Positions 1 to 7,323 are shown, counted from the stretch's first letter. The stretch is 44,066 nt of DNA from JBFMGD01 sp040751775 (GCA_040751775.1 JBFMGD010000022.1:1-44066), one strand, 5' to 3'. Made by a program: numbers and translations. Notes: a model not told the origin generated them from the sequence alone.

Positions 1-54
1 ATCATGCGGGTGACATTAGGGTGGTTTGTGCTCCAATTATTAATGAATGGTGTT

Positions 55-74
55 CAAAATTTTTATTGTGCCCC
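55..74. repeat. 20-bp dispersed repeat, copy 1
   Basis: This 20-mer, reading caaaatttttattgtgcccc, recurs with one mismatch in the same orientation at 5477-5496. It lies in AT-rich intergenic DNA at the edge of a region of gene debris. It may be the end of a decayed mobile element, but no transposase or partner inverted end is visible. Confidence 0.5.
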
Positions 75-78
75 GTAA

Positions 79-107
79 TTGTATCTATTTTTTTAATAAA
101 GTATAAT
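79..107 (+). promoter_or_regulatory. possible sigma-A type promoter
   Basis: A perfect TATAAT (102-107) stands 17 nt after a weak -35, TTGTAT (79-84). It would transcribe the broken antitoxin that begins about 45 nt downstream. Confidence 0.35.
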
Positions 108-151
108 AAAAGCACCTGTTATCCAATCATGGTAAGAGTGACCTCAAGTGA

Positions 152-402
152 ATGTATTATTCAGACGGTATAATGATACTCCATGAAGCGCGGCAGCTTT
201 CTCCCGAGGAAAGGCTACGTTTGATTGACGCTTGATGGGATTTATTCCGCCCGATGCGCATATCATGCTTTATAAGGATTGGGCATCCGAGTTGGAGCGC
301 CGAGTAGCGGCGATTAAAAATGGCACTGAGACAACCGTTCCATGGGAGGTCGTTCGCGCCGAAGCTCTTGAACGGATTGGTTATTTATTATCGGATGACT
401 GA
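152..402 (+). pseudogene. frameshifted antitoxin of the 'addiction module component' type
   Basis: From ATG 152 the frame reads HEARQLSPEERLRLIDA and stops at 233. In another frame from about 253 it continues DAHIMLYKDWASELERR, then VPWEVVRAEALERIG, ending at 400-402. Joined across the frameshift, this matches the usual layout of the small antitoxin family encoded upstream of RelE/ParE toxins (PF09720-like): an N-terminal LPPEER-type helix, then WxxELERRxxxI, then an IPWEEVRAEA-type end. A C-terminal toxin remnant follows at once. The frameshift makes an intact product unlikely. The family assignment is by pattern only. Confidence 0.6.
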
Positions 403-541
403 GCGGATTGTTATTGTGGCGATTGCCCACACGAAGCGACACCCGGCATATTGGGCTCCCGTATATGATAATACAACAATGGGACGAGGAACCTGTTCCC
501 TCGTCCTTAACCAGAATTATCGATTGAAAGTCCAGCAATAA
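377..541 (+). pseudogene. C-terminal remnant of a RelE/ParE-type toxin
   Basis: This frame encodes LVIYYRMTERIVIVAIAHTK followed by RHPAYW. That is the typical last beta-strand and C-terminal signature of RelE/ParE toxins (YYR...IxIxAIxHxxRxPxYW). About the first two thirds of a toxin, including the N-terminal helices, are missing: the open frame only begins at 320, where it overlaps antitoxin-like sequence in another frame. A deletion seems to have joined the antitoxin end directly to the toxin end. A toxic product is unlikely from this fragment. Confidence 0.55.
482..506. repeat. REP-like hairpin
   Basis: The arms GGACGAGGAAC and GTTCCCTCGTCC pair over a 2-nt gap with a single bulge. No T-run follows, so it is not a standard terminator. 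The core resembles the longer palindrome at 37137-37192. It lies inside the remnant toxin reading frame, which suggests insertion into or formation over a dead gene. Confidence 0.5.
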
Positions 542-596
542 TCTTTGACGCAGATGAAGGCGGTATCAATTATCTTAATCATGGGTGGTCGACCGG

Positions 597-864
597 GGCA
601 CATTAATCGTGATTCCCCGGGCAAATATTTCCGCGATTCAGAGGTAGCACCGGCTGGGGGCGGATCTGCTTGATTTAGACCGTTCATTTCCCGGCCGTGC
701 TGCGGGCAGCCCGACCCGGCAGCTTGCCGCGGCAATTTACGGGGTGATGCTTGAATTTGAACCCCACTGGGTCATCGATCTTCATGAAGCGCTTACTTTT
801 GAACGGGTTCAGCCCGGCGGGCTGGGCCAGACGATAATCTACCCCGCGGGATCTGAATCACTGG
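597..864 (+). pseudogene. M14-type metallocarboxypeptidase / AstE-like fragment with internal stop
   Basis: The frame reads GTLIVIPRANISAIQR, an in-frame TAG at 645, then HRLGADLLDLDRSFPG, SPTRQLAAAIYGVM, WVIDLHEALTFERV and LGQTIIYPAG. The DLDRSFPG and VIDLHEA blocks are those of the M14/succinylglutamate desuccinylase-like zinc hydrolases; the latter carries zinc-ligand and neighbouring catalytic-face residues. The N-terminal zinc HxxE region and the C-terminal half are missing, and the fragment ends where a heptamer repeat tract begins. It is fused in frame to the following ylqG-like gene, so an automatic caller may wrongly merge the two. Confidence 0.6.
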
Positions 865-873
865 AAAGAACCC

Positions 874-938
874 AATCTTGCCTCCCGCTTCTTATAGCTT
901 ACTTTTCTTGCCTCTTGCTTTCCGCATCTTGCTTCTTG
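874..938. repeat. heptamer-periodic repeat tract, NNTCTTG type
   Basis: Degenerate tandem 7-mers of the form NNTCTTG are visible: aaTCTTG, ccTCCCG, ctTCTTA, taGCTTA, then after a 2-nt slip ttTCTTG, ccTCTTG, ctTTCCG, caTCTTG, ctTCTTG. The same heptad occurs in the same orientation at 41197-41231. The tract separates a peptidase remnant from the ylqG-like gene. Confidence 0.6.
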
Positions 939-953
939 AACGGAGTGTTGGCC

Positions 954-1640
954 GTGGAAGTGAACATTTTATATGCATTGCTGCAAAACCTGCTTTCCAC
1001 TAACCGGATGGCGGAACCGTCTTTGCCGCGGGAGGGTTATCCGGCAAGCCTGGAAGCCCGGGTTGTTTCAGTAAAAGGGGAGCTGGCCCTGTTGCGGTGG
1101 GATGGGGGAACCTTTACTGCCTTGTTGAATGCACCTGTCGTTCCCGGAGAAACCGTGTTATTAGAATACCTTGGGCTGAAGCAAGAGCGCTGCCATTACC
1201 GGATCTTGTCCCGTTATACTTCCGCCGCCGCAGGGGAGTCAAGTTCCCGGGATAACCAGGCGCCGCTTATATTTGGCTTGATTCTTGGCTTCGATGGAGA
1301 TCACCCGGCGCCGGCGTTGCTGCGCTATCATCCCCGAAATATGCGGCCGGAAAACCTTACCGGGGATAATGATCCCATATTGGAGCTATTTGTAGAAACA
1401 GAAAATATCGGTTTGGTTGCGGTTCGGTTTACCCAAAAAAAGGGGCGCCTGGGCTGCCATTTTTTTGTGGAAACCGCCGGGGCCGGGGAAGCGCTGGAAA
1501 GAGAAGCCCGACGGATTGCCGGCGCCGCCGGTACGCCTGTTGATGGCACTGTACTTCTGCGCTGGTCGGTAAGCGACCTGCGCAGAGAAGCGGAAACGAT
1601 CATACAAAATAGCAGACATGCTGTTAATACCAGGGCATAA
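954..1640 (+). CDS. YlqG-like / FliK-like flagellar-associated protein
   Basis: This protein of about 228 residues has no membrane segment. The open frame runs further upstream, but GTG 954 is chosen because a GGAG sits 8 nt before it and the upstream part encodes an unrelated peptidase remnant and a repeat tract. N-terminal residues resemble a short beta-rich domain (VVSVKGELALLRWDGGTFTA). The end contains VLLRWSVSDLRREAETI. The next gene encodes a stand-alone FlhB C-terminal domain, the arrangement of ylqG-ylqH in Bacillus subtilis, where the first gene is described as related to hook-length control proteins. The assignment rests mainly on this pairing. A role in type III flagellar export is inferred. 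Confidence 0.55.
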   Translation: MEVNILYALLQNLLSTNRMAEPSLPREGYPASLEARVVSVKGELALLRWDGGTFTALLNAPVVPGETVLLEYLGLKQERCHYRILSRYTSAAAGESSSRDNQAPLIFGLILGFDGDHPAPALLRYHPRNMRPENLTGDNDPILELFVETENIGLVAVRFTQKKGRLGCHFFVETAGAGEALEREARRIAGAAGTPVDGTVLLRWSVSDLRREAETIIQNSRHAVNTRA

Positions 1641-1654
1641 AAGGTGGGCCGGCA

Positions 1655-1942
1655 GTGACTGGAGAGCGTAAAGAACCAAAGACTGGATTACGTAAAGCGG
1701 TTGCCCTGCGTTACCTTCCCGTTCAAAACAGTGCCCCTGTGGTTACGGCAGCCGGGCGGGGCTGGCTTGCGGAAAGAATTGAGTGCCTGGCCCGGGAATA
1801 CCGCGTTCCTGTAATCGAGGATCGGACTCTGGCGGATGTGCTGAGCGGTCTTAACCCGGGCGAAGAGATCCCTGAAGATCTATTTGAGGCAGTGGCGGTT
1901 ATTTTTGCTTTCATCATGGAAGCGGACCGCCGCCAGGGTTAG
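1655..1942 (+). CDS. FlhB C-terminal-like export switch protein (YlqH/FhlB type)
   Basis: The 95-residue protein matches only the cytoplasmic domain of FlhB/YscU export-switch proteins: AVALRYLPVQ, APVVTAAGRGWLAERI, REYRVPVIED, then GEEIPEDLFEAVAVIFAFI. FlhB proper has four membrane helices before this domain and self-cleaves at NPTH. Neither the membrane part nor NPTH is present, so this is the free-standing form. It starts at GTG 1655, 14 nt after the previous gene, and probably forms an operon with it. It may substitute for or modulate the cleaved FlhB domain at the flagellar export gate. Confidence 0.8.
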   Translation: MTGERKEPKTGLRKAVALRYLPVQNSAPVVTAAGRGWLAERIECLAREYRVPVIEDRTLADVLSGLNPGEEIPEDLFEAVAVIFAFIMEADRRQG

Positions 1943-1959
1943 CCGCGGAAAGGAGGTCG

Positions 1960-2059
1960 CCTTCACACTATGGAAGAAGTTGCCGCCACTGCCGAAGAGC
2001 TGCGTGCTACCGCGGAATCGCTGAACAAAGAGCCGGAAAAATGCAGAGTAACCGTCTAA
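1960..2059 (+). pseudogene. tail of a second methyl-accepting chemotaxis protein
   Basis: ATG 1970 opens a 29-codon frame, MEEVAATAEELRATAESLNK. It is nearly identical to the last residues of the complete chemoreceptor encoded at 2706-4643 (MEEVAATAEELRASAERL). Nucleotide similarity begins near 1960, just before the ATG. This is the 3' end of another receptor gene whose body has been lost. An AGGAGGT lies about 13 nt upstream, so a short peptide could be translated, but that is probably accidental. Confidence 0.65.
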
Positions 2060-2705
2060 ATAGGTCCAGCAGCACCGTCTAACAGGTAATCCGGGAAAAT
2101 TGTATGGCTGCTGAATGATCACGACTATTTTTTAAAAAGGGTCTGCGATTCATCAACAAAACGGCGGAGCCCTTTTTGCTTTTTTATACGCTAGTGTTAA
2201 CCCTGAGGCCGACCATCCTTTTTCTTCAATACCGAACTTCTGAGGTATACGCTTATCAACTGCTGCGTTTTATAAACTCAGCCGTTTTCCAAATCCGTGT
2301 TCCAATCATTGTTCTCTCTGGGTCAAAAAGAGTTGAGCAAGTGGGTCTCGTAATGATCCTATTTTATTTAAGGGAAAAAAAGAAATTTTTGGGGAAATAT
2401 TTGTCGGATTTTGGGGAATATCCCCATAGATGGGCCGGGCGCTGTCGCGTAAACTTAACGTAAGATTACTTCGTCAAGTAATGTCCATAACCTGTGTACA
2501 GATACCCTCATTCCGCTGATCAGTTCGTGCCAGGAAACGATTGAAAAAATGTTTCATTACATTGAAGGAGATGGTTGATGCTCTGATGTGCCAAAAACAT
2601 GAACCGGGGCTATGCGAAGACCCTTAATCCCAATTGACGCCCGTTCCTCTTTTGGATATGAATCCCAGAAAGGCAGCTATCAAAAATTGTAAGGGAGTTG
2701 TAATA
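2060..2705. other. long intergenic region
   Basis: About 650 nt lie between the receptor remnant and the intact chemoreceptor gene. They contain a possible terminator (2134-2184), a GGGGAATATCCCC small palindrome near 2415, and a short hairpin ATTACTT-CGTC-AAGTAAT near 2465. A short in-frame stretch ending around 2578 reads SCQETIEKMFHYIEGDG and could be the end of a lost gene. A 95-codon open frame at 2176-2463 has low-complexity AT-rich content and no convincing start. No clear sigma-D chemotaxis promoter was recognised. Confidence 0.5.
2134..2184 (+). terminator. possible intrinsic terminator
   Basis: AAAAAGGG (2134-2141) pairs with CCCTTTTT (2170-2177) across a long 28-nt loop, followed by gcTTTTTT. 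The A/T-rich arms could act in both directions. The long loop lowers confidence. Confidence 0.45.
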
Positions 2706-4643
2706 ATGAACCTAAAATTCAGGTTAATTCTCATCTTTTTACTGGTCGGTATCGTCCCTATCATGGTGGTCGGGCTGTTGAGTTACAATATTGCCAGCCA
2801 AAATGTCGAAGAAGAAGAATATAAAGCAAAGGGCATGTACGTCGAGCTCACCGAACAGCAGCTGCAGGATTGTTTTAATGAGTGGGCGTCCGACAGCCGC
2901 GTTTTTGCCAACACTCGTGAAGTCTACGAAGGGCTGGCCTTGCTGCGCAGGGTGGGTGGGGATACCGCGGCCTCCGAGTGGCGGGCCTGGGAAGAGAATC
3001 TAGATCAATTTATCCCCCTTGCTGTGCAGGAGTATGGTTTCGGCTTTATCTACCTGACGGATCCAGACGGTATTTGCGTTTATGATAGTAATGATGAGAT
3101 TGAGGGAGCTGATCTTTCCGACCGCGATTATGTTCAGGGGTCCCTGGGGGGGCGGACCACCTGGTCGGAGCTTTTCTTCTCTAACGTGATCAACCGCAAT
3201 GCTCTGGTAGTTTCTTCTCCGGTCTACAGCGGGGGGTTATCGGGCGAGCTGGTCGGAACCGTTAACATTTTATTTACAGGAGATTTTATCACCGGCGTAG
3301 TTCATATGGGACTGCGGGAGTTGGGGACAAGTGCCGATGCTTACCTGATTAACGCCGACGGCCTCCTGCTGACAGATACCATGCTAGGAGAGTATGCCAG
3401 CGGGGCCGCATTAAATGTAAGCATCAGCACCCGGGTGGTGGAGATTTTAAGCGGGCCCATCCGCAACGGCAACCTGGACTTTTTCCACCAGGAAGAGTAC
3501 CTTAACTATATGGGTAATCGGGTTCTAGGTTCCCTGGAAGTAATGACCTTGGGTGATACTCCGGTGGGCCTGGTGGTGGAGGTTGAATCCGCGGAAACCT
3601 TTGCCGCAGTGAACGCCATGCGTAACTACATGCTGCTTATCGGCGCGGTGGCCTTAATTGCCGTTGTATTTACCGGCTTCTTTGTCGCTACGGCCATCTC
3701 CCGCCCGGTGCGGGAGATGGCCCAGGTGGCCGGACAAATCGCCAAGGGCGATTTCACTGTGGAGTCAAAGGTTAACCGCAAAGACGAGATCGGGCAGCTG
3801 GCCAGAGCCTTCAATACCATGAGCGAGAGCCTGCGCGCTCTGATCAGCCAGGCGGTGGAGATGTCCACAGGGGTGAACAGCGGCAGCGAAGCGGTTTCGG
3901 CCGCTTCGGAAGAGATGAGCTCTTCGTTGGAAGAGGTTTCTGCTTCCACCAATGAGTTTGCCGGTAATGCCCAGCAGTTGAGCGCCAGCTCGCAAACCAT
4001 GGCGGAAACCAACGCGCGCATTTTAAGCCGCGCTGAAGAAGGCAACAAAGCCATTGAAGCCGCGGTGATGCAGATGCGAGTGATTAACAGCCGTGTAAGT
4101 GAGCTTCAGCATGTGATTACAGAGGTTGACCAGCGCTCCCGTGATATTGGTCAAATCTTGAGCGTAATTACCGATATCGCCAATCAGACCAACCTTTTGG
4201 CCTTAAATGCGGCCATTGAAGCAGCCAGGGCCGGTGAGCAGGGGCGCGGCTTTGCCGTGGTGGCCGAAGAGGTGCGAAAGCTGGCCGAGCAGTCCGCCAG
4301 GGCGGCCAAAGAGATCGGGCAGTTGATCAAGGCCACCCAGGAGGAGAGCAGTAAGGCGCTGGAAAGCATGACCCTGGGAGTCAAAGATGTCGAGACCGGC
4401 ACGGAGGTAGTTTCAAAGACCGGCGCCACCTTTGCAGAAATACTGTCCGACGTTTCTGTAATTGCCAAGCAGGTCGAAGAAACCGCTTCCGCCGCCGAGG
4501 AGCTTTCCTCAGGCAGTGAAGAGATGGCCGCCTCGGTGGAAGAGCAGTCTTCAACCATGGAAGAAGTGGCGGCTACCGCCGAAGAGCTGCGCGCTTCCGC
4601 GGAGCGGCTCTTCCAGGAGCTGCAGAAATTTAAGTACCAGTAG
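2706..4643 (+). CDS. methyl-accepting chemotaxis protein with Cache sensor domain
   Basis: This is a 645-residue chemoreceptor. ATG 2706 is preferred because AAGGGAG lies 6-12 nt upstream and the first membrane helix (about residues 7-28) follows at once. An extracellular Cache-like domain spans about 30-300, with FIYLTDPDGICVYDSNDE and GADLSDRDYVQGSLGG as typical strands. The second helix is at about 306-330 (LLIGAVALIAVVFTGFFVAT), then a HAMP domain. The signalling hairpin tip at about 487-535 includes TNLLALNAAIEAARAGEQGR and GFAVVAEEVRKLAEQSARAA. It would bind CheW, encoded 101 nt downstream, and control CheA. Cache domains often sense small organic acids or amino acids; the ligand cannot be read here. 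A second receptor tail lies at 1960-2059. Confidence 0.95.
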   Translation: MNLKFRLILIFLLVGIVPIMVVGLLSYNIASQNVEEEEYKAKGMYVELTEQQLQDCFNEWASDSRVFANTREVYEGLALLRRVGGDTAASEWRAWEENLDQFIPLAVQEYGFGFIYLTDPDGICVYDSNDEIEGADLSDRDYVQGSLGGRTTWSELFFSNVINRNALVVSSPVYSGGLSGELVGTVNILFTGDFITGVVHMGLRELGTSADAYLINADGLLLTDTMLGEYASGAALNVSISTRVVEILSGPIRNGNLDFFHQEEYLNYMGNRVLGSLEVMTLGDTPVGLVVEVESAETFAAVNAMRNYMLLIGAVALIAVVFTGFFVATAISRPVREMAQVAGQIAKGDFTVESKVNRKDEIGQLARAFNTMSESLRALISQAVEMSTGVNSGSEAVSAASEEMSSSLEEVSASTNEFAGNAQQLSASSQTMAETNARILSRAEEGNKAIEAAVMQMRVINSRVSELQHVITEVDQRSRDIGQILSVITDIANQTNLLALNAAIEAARAGEQGRGFAVVAEEVRKLAEQSARAAKEIGQLIKATQEESSKALESMTLGVKDVETGTEVVSKTGATFAEILSDVSVIAKQVEETASAAEELSSGSEEMAASVEEQSSTMEEVAATAEELRASAERLFQELQKFKYQ

Positions 4644-4662
4644 CGTAAATGCTTAAAAATCA

Positions 4663-4709
4663 TGCCCTCTTTTCTTGAGGTTGCGCAACTGGCCCGGGCG
4701 AAGAGGGCA
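4663..4709 (+). promoter_or_regulatory. hairpin between receptor gene and cheW
   Basis: TGCCCTCTT (4663-4671) and AAGAGGGCA (4701-4709) are perfectly complementary, enclosing a smaller palindrome GTTGCGCAAC. No T-run follows, so it is not an obvious terminator. It could set mRNA stability or partial read-through from the receptor gene into cheW. Confidence 0.35.
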
Positions 4710-4744
4710 GATTTAGCAAAATTTATGAATGGAGGGAACCCGAA

Positions 4745-5257
4745 GTGGAAATTAAAAAAGATGCAGAAACCCAACTGGTGGTCTGTGTCCTGGAGCAGGA
4801 AGAGTTTGCTTGTAAAATAGCCGATGTGCGGGAAGTGCTGAAGATGGTCCGGGTAACTCCGCTGCCCCGTTCGCTGGATTATGTTGAAGGGGTAATCAAC
4901 CTGCGAGGCGAGGTGATCCCGGTTTTGGACCTGCGCAAGCGCTTCGGCTTGCCCGGATCTGAGCGCACCGAACAAAGCCGCATCATCATTGTTGAAGTCC
5001 AGTCACGAATGGTCGGGCTGATCGTTGATTCGGTCAGCGAGGTGATCCGCTTGCCGAACAAGCAGATTCAGGAAGCCCCCAACCAGGTTGCGGGTAGCCG
5101 CACGCACTTGATTGTGGGAGTTGGCAAAATCGATGAGCGGCTGCTGATTATTTTAAACCTGGAGCGGATCCTGACCACCGAGGAGCAAATTGCCTTAGAC
5201 GATATCTCTTCCGCCGGGCGGCAGGTGGCCGCAGTTGAAACAGTCTTGTGTCAATAA
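4745..5257 (+). CDS. cheW: chemotaxis coupling protein CheW
   Basis: CheW is the soluble adaptor that links chemoreceptors to the kinase CheA at the cell pole. This 170-residue protein covers the full CheW fold: LVVCVLEQEEFACKIADVRE at the start, then TPLPRSLDYVEGVINLRGEV, IPVLDLRKRFGL, and IIVEVQSRMVGLIVDSVSEV. It starts at GTG 4745 behind a GGAGGG. A chemoreceptor gene lies just upstream, so the two are probably co-expressed. No CheA or CheY gene is in the window, so this pair is either an accessory receptor module or separated from the main che cluster. The C-terminal tail after about residue 150 is not conserved. Confidence 0.93.
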   Translation: MEIKKDAETQLVVCVLEQEEFACKIADVREVLKMVRVTPLPRSLDYVEGVINLRGEVIPVLDLRKRFGLPGSERTEQSRIIIVEVQSRMVGLIVDSVSEVIRLPNKQIQEAPNQVAGSRTHLIVGVGKIDERLLIILNLERILTTEEQIALDDISSAGRQVAAVETVLCQ

Positions 5258-5259
5258 AA

Positions 5260-5427
5260 TTGCTTTTACTGGAGAACAGCGCGGAGCTGGAGAAAATCGA
5301 AGATAACGAAGAATGGAAACAGGACTGCGAATTGAAAGCATTTTACCGGTTGGCCAAGCGGCTGAAAAAAGAGTTTCCAGTTCATCAAGAAATTTCGCGT
5401 AAAGACAGTTCCCGTTTGCTTGTTTGA
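5260..5427 (+). CDS. possible small hypothetical protein or gene remnant
   Basis: A TTG-initiated 55-residue frame follows cheW directly. It is rich in Glu, Lys and Leu (ENSAELEKIEDNEEWKQDCE, then RLAKRLKKEF) and would form a charged amphipathic helix, unlike random translation. No convincing ribosome binding site precedes it, and I recognise no family. It may be the end of a lost gene or chance coding-like sequence. Confidence 0.25.
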   Translation: MLLLENSAELEKIEDNEEWKQDCELKAFYRLAKRLKKEFPVHQEISRKDSSRLLV

Positions 5428-5476
5428 AGGTGCCTGGTAATGCTGACTCGAGCATAAGTGATTAGGCAAGTAGTTG

Positions 5477-5496
5477 CAAAATTTTTATTGTGTCCC
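5477..5496. repeat. 20-bp dispersed repeat, copy 2
   Basis: This copy reads caaaatttttattgtgtccc and differs from the copy at 55-74 at one base. It abuts the stop codon of the minus-strand rqcH gene. Confidence 0.5.
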
Positions 5497-7232
5497 TAAA
5501 TTTTATTGCTTTGTTGCGCCAGCAGCTGCCGCATCCGCTCGCCGCTCGGATTGACGGTGATGGTGCGGTAGTTCTCGTAGAGGACAAAGCCCGGCTTGCC
5601 GCCCGGGCCGCGCCGCACGTGGCGCACCTGGGTATAGTCTACCGCCGTGGCGGAACTTTCTTTGCCCCGGCTGAAGTAAGCCGCCAGGAGAGCCGCTTCC
5701 TCGAGATCTTCCTCAGGAGGCGGATAGGGCGCTTCTTTGATCAGCACGTGGCTGCCGGGTAAATCCCTGACGTGCAGCCAGGTATCCCGCCGGGAAGCGA
5801 TTTTGAAAGTGATATAGTCATTTTGCCGGTTGTTTTGCCCGACCAGGATGCTTCGCCCTGAAGTTGCCCGGTAGACATGCGGTTGAGGCGGCGGTTCTTT
5901 TTGTTTGTGTGCTTTCTTTTCCGGCTTGATCAGGCCTGCCTCGACCAGTTCCCGACCGGTGTCTTCCAGGGAGCCCGCGGCACCGTGTTCGATCGAAAAA
6001 AGGAGACTTTCACAGTAATCAATTTCAGACCTGGTGCGGGCGAGCTGCTCGCTGATGCGGTTCTGCCCTTTTTGGGCTTTGCGGTAACGGGAAAAATACT
6101 TTTGAGCATTACTGGCGGCGGTTAAGCCGGGATCGAGCTCGATCTTTACCGTGCAACCGGGCTGGAACGAATCCGGCAGCTCAACCTGTTTCGCCCCGCG
6201 GGGCACCCGGCTGCCGTAGGTAAGCAAAAGCTCACCGCATAAGCGGTAGAGCGGCGCATCCTCCGCGCTTTGCAGCTCTATTTGTTGTGCTTCGTATTTG
6301 TGTTTGAGCCGTTCCAACTGCCGCCTGACAGCGGAACCGAATCGCGCACGCAATTGATCTGTCTTTTCATTTTTGACCACAGTCCCGTAGTAGTAGTCCA
6401 GCATCTCGTTAACCCCGGGGCAGGTCCGGCGGTCCTCCGGGGGAAGATGCGTCAGAGAGTAGACGGCGTAAACCGGCTCTGTTTTGGAGAGCGTGGGCTC
6501 GCTTTCCCCGCCTAAAACACGGTTAAAAAGAGCGCGCAGTTCCCCGCAGAGGCGGTCGATTGAAGCCTCCGGCGCGGTATCGGCCCAGCGGCTGCGGAAA
6601 ATAAGTTCCGTCGCAGCCAGGGGGCTGATGCCGGCTACCGATTTAAGCAACGCTTGCTGCGGGCCGGCGCCGTTACGGAGCAGCGGCAGCATTATTTCAG
6701 AGAGCTCCACCGGGTTGAGACCGAGGGGGCTTTTCTTGTTTTGCGGCGGTACCGGTTGATACGGCTCTCCGGGCAGCACTGTGCGGACCGGATTCTGCTC
6801 TTTCCCGGCGGTGCGAATCGCGCCGAGGACAGTGCCTTTGCCGTCAACCAGGATCAGGTTGCTGCGGCGGTCCATGATTTCCGCGATTAATCTGACCGCG
6901 GGCAGCCCTTCAGGGGCTCTGAATTCTATTTCCACTACCCGCTCCGGAGGCGATTGCCTGAAACCGGCTATTGAACCGCCGACTAAATATTTACGCAGCA
7001 GCATGCAAAACGGGGCCGGCTGCTCCGGATTGCGGTAACGCTCCCCTGTTAAATGCACCCTCGCCCATTGGGGATGACACGAAAAGATCAAGCCGAGCTG
7101 CTCACCGCGCAGATGCAGGTAGAAGATTACCGTGAAGCGGTCGGGCTGATAAATACGCTGTATCCGCGCCCCAACCGCTTTTTCCTGCAACTCGCTTGTT
7201 ACCGCGGTAACCATCAAACTGTCGAAAGCCAT
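5496..7232 (-). CDS. rqcH: ribosome quality control protein RqcH (NFACT family, YloA/FbpA-like)
   Basis: RqcH is the bacterial Rqc2/NEMF homologue. It binds obstructed 50S subunits carrying peptidyl-tRNA and recruits tRNA-Ala to add alanine tails that mark stalled peptides for degradation. Older annotations call it fibronectin-binding protein. The start is set at 7232 (MAFDSLMVTAVTSELQ), with an AGGTGG just upstream, rather than the longer frame from 7286. The NFACT-N domain is at about 1-200 (LIAEIMDRRSNLILVD), followed by helix-hairpin-helix and coiled-coil parts. The NFACT-R domain near 460-560 includes SGRSILVGQNNRQNDYITFK and DTWLHVRDLPGSHVLIK. Length (578) is normal. The gene is next to the Ca-ATPase region, as yloA is in Bacillus. 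Confidence 0.93.
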   Translation of the reverse strand: MAFDSLMVTAVTSELQEKAVGARIQRIYQPDRFTVIFYLHLRGEQLGLIFSCHPQWARVHLTGERYRNPEQPAPFCMLLRKYLVGGSIAGFRQSPPERVVEIEFRAPEGLPAVRLIAEIMDRRSNLILVDGKGTVLGAIRTAGKEQNPVRTVLPGEPYQPVPPQNKKSPLGLNPVELSEIMLPLLRNGAGPQQALLKSVAGISPLAATELIFRSRWADTAPEASIDRLCGELRALFNRVLGGESEPTLSKTEPVYAVYSLTHLPPEDRRTCPGVNEMLDYYYGTVVKNEKTDQLRARFGSAVRRQLERLKHKYEAQQIELQSAEDAPLYRLCGELLLTYGSRVPRGAKQVELPDSFQPGCTVKIELDPGLTAASNAQKYFSRYRKAQKGQNRISEQLARTRSEIDYCESLLFSIEHGAAGSLEDTGRELVEAGLIKPEKKAHKQKEPPPQPHVYRATSGRSILVGQNNRQNDYITFKIASRRDTWLHVRDLPGSHVLIKEAPYPPPEEDLEEAALLAAYFSRGKESSATAVDYTQVRHVRRGPGGKPGFVLYENYRTITVNPSGERMRQLLAQQSNKI

Positions 7233-7288
7233 GCCTTTCCACCTCTCGTTTTTCAGTATAACTCTTTCCCTGGTTGAGGGCAACATAT

Positions 7289-7323
7289 TGAGAGGTGAGA
7301 GGTGGGATGTGAGAAGTGAGAAA
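7289..7323. repeat. heptamer-periodic repeat tract, TGAGAGG type
   Basis: Five consecutive 7-mers are visible: TGAGAGG, TGAGAGG, TGGGATG, TGAGAAG, TGAGAAA. The tract lies in the gap upstream of minus-strand rqcH and plus-strand 7409. The unit differs from the tracts at 874 and 41197 but the period is the same. Confidence 0.6.

Noticed and set aside
874..938. CRISPR-like array
   Set aside because: Units are 7 bp, contiguous and degenerate, with no spacers or cas genes.
2176..2463. 95-codon plus-strand open frame in the long intergenic region
   Set aside because: No ribosome site, AT-rich low-complexity end, and it begins in the T-run of a likely terminator.
4184..4975. 263-codon minus-strand open frame opposite the chemoreceptor end and cheW
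   Set aside because: It is a shadow frame of repetitive coiled-coil coding sequence.
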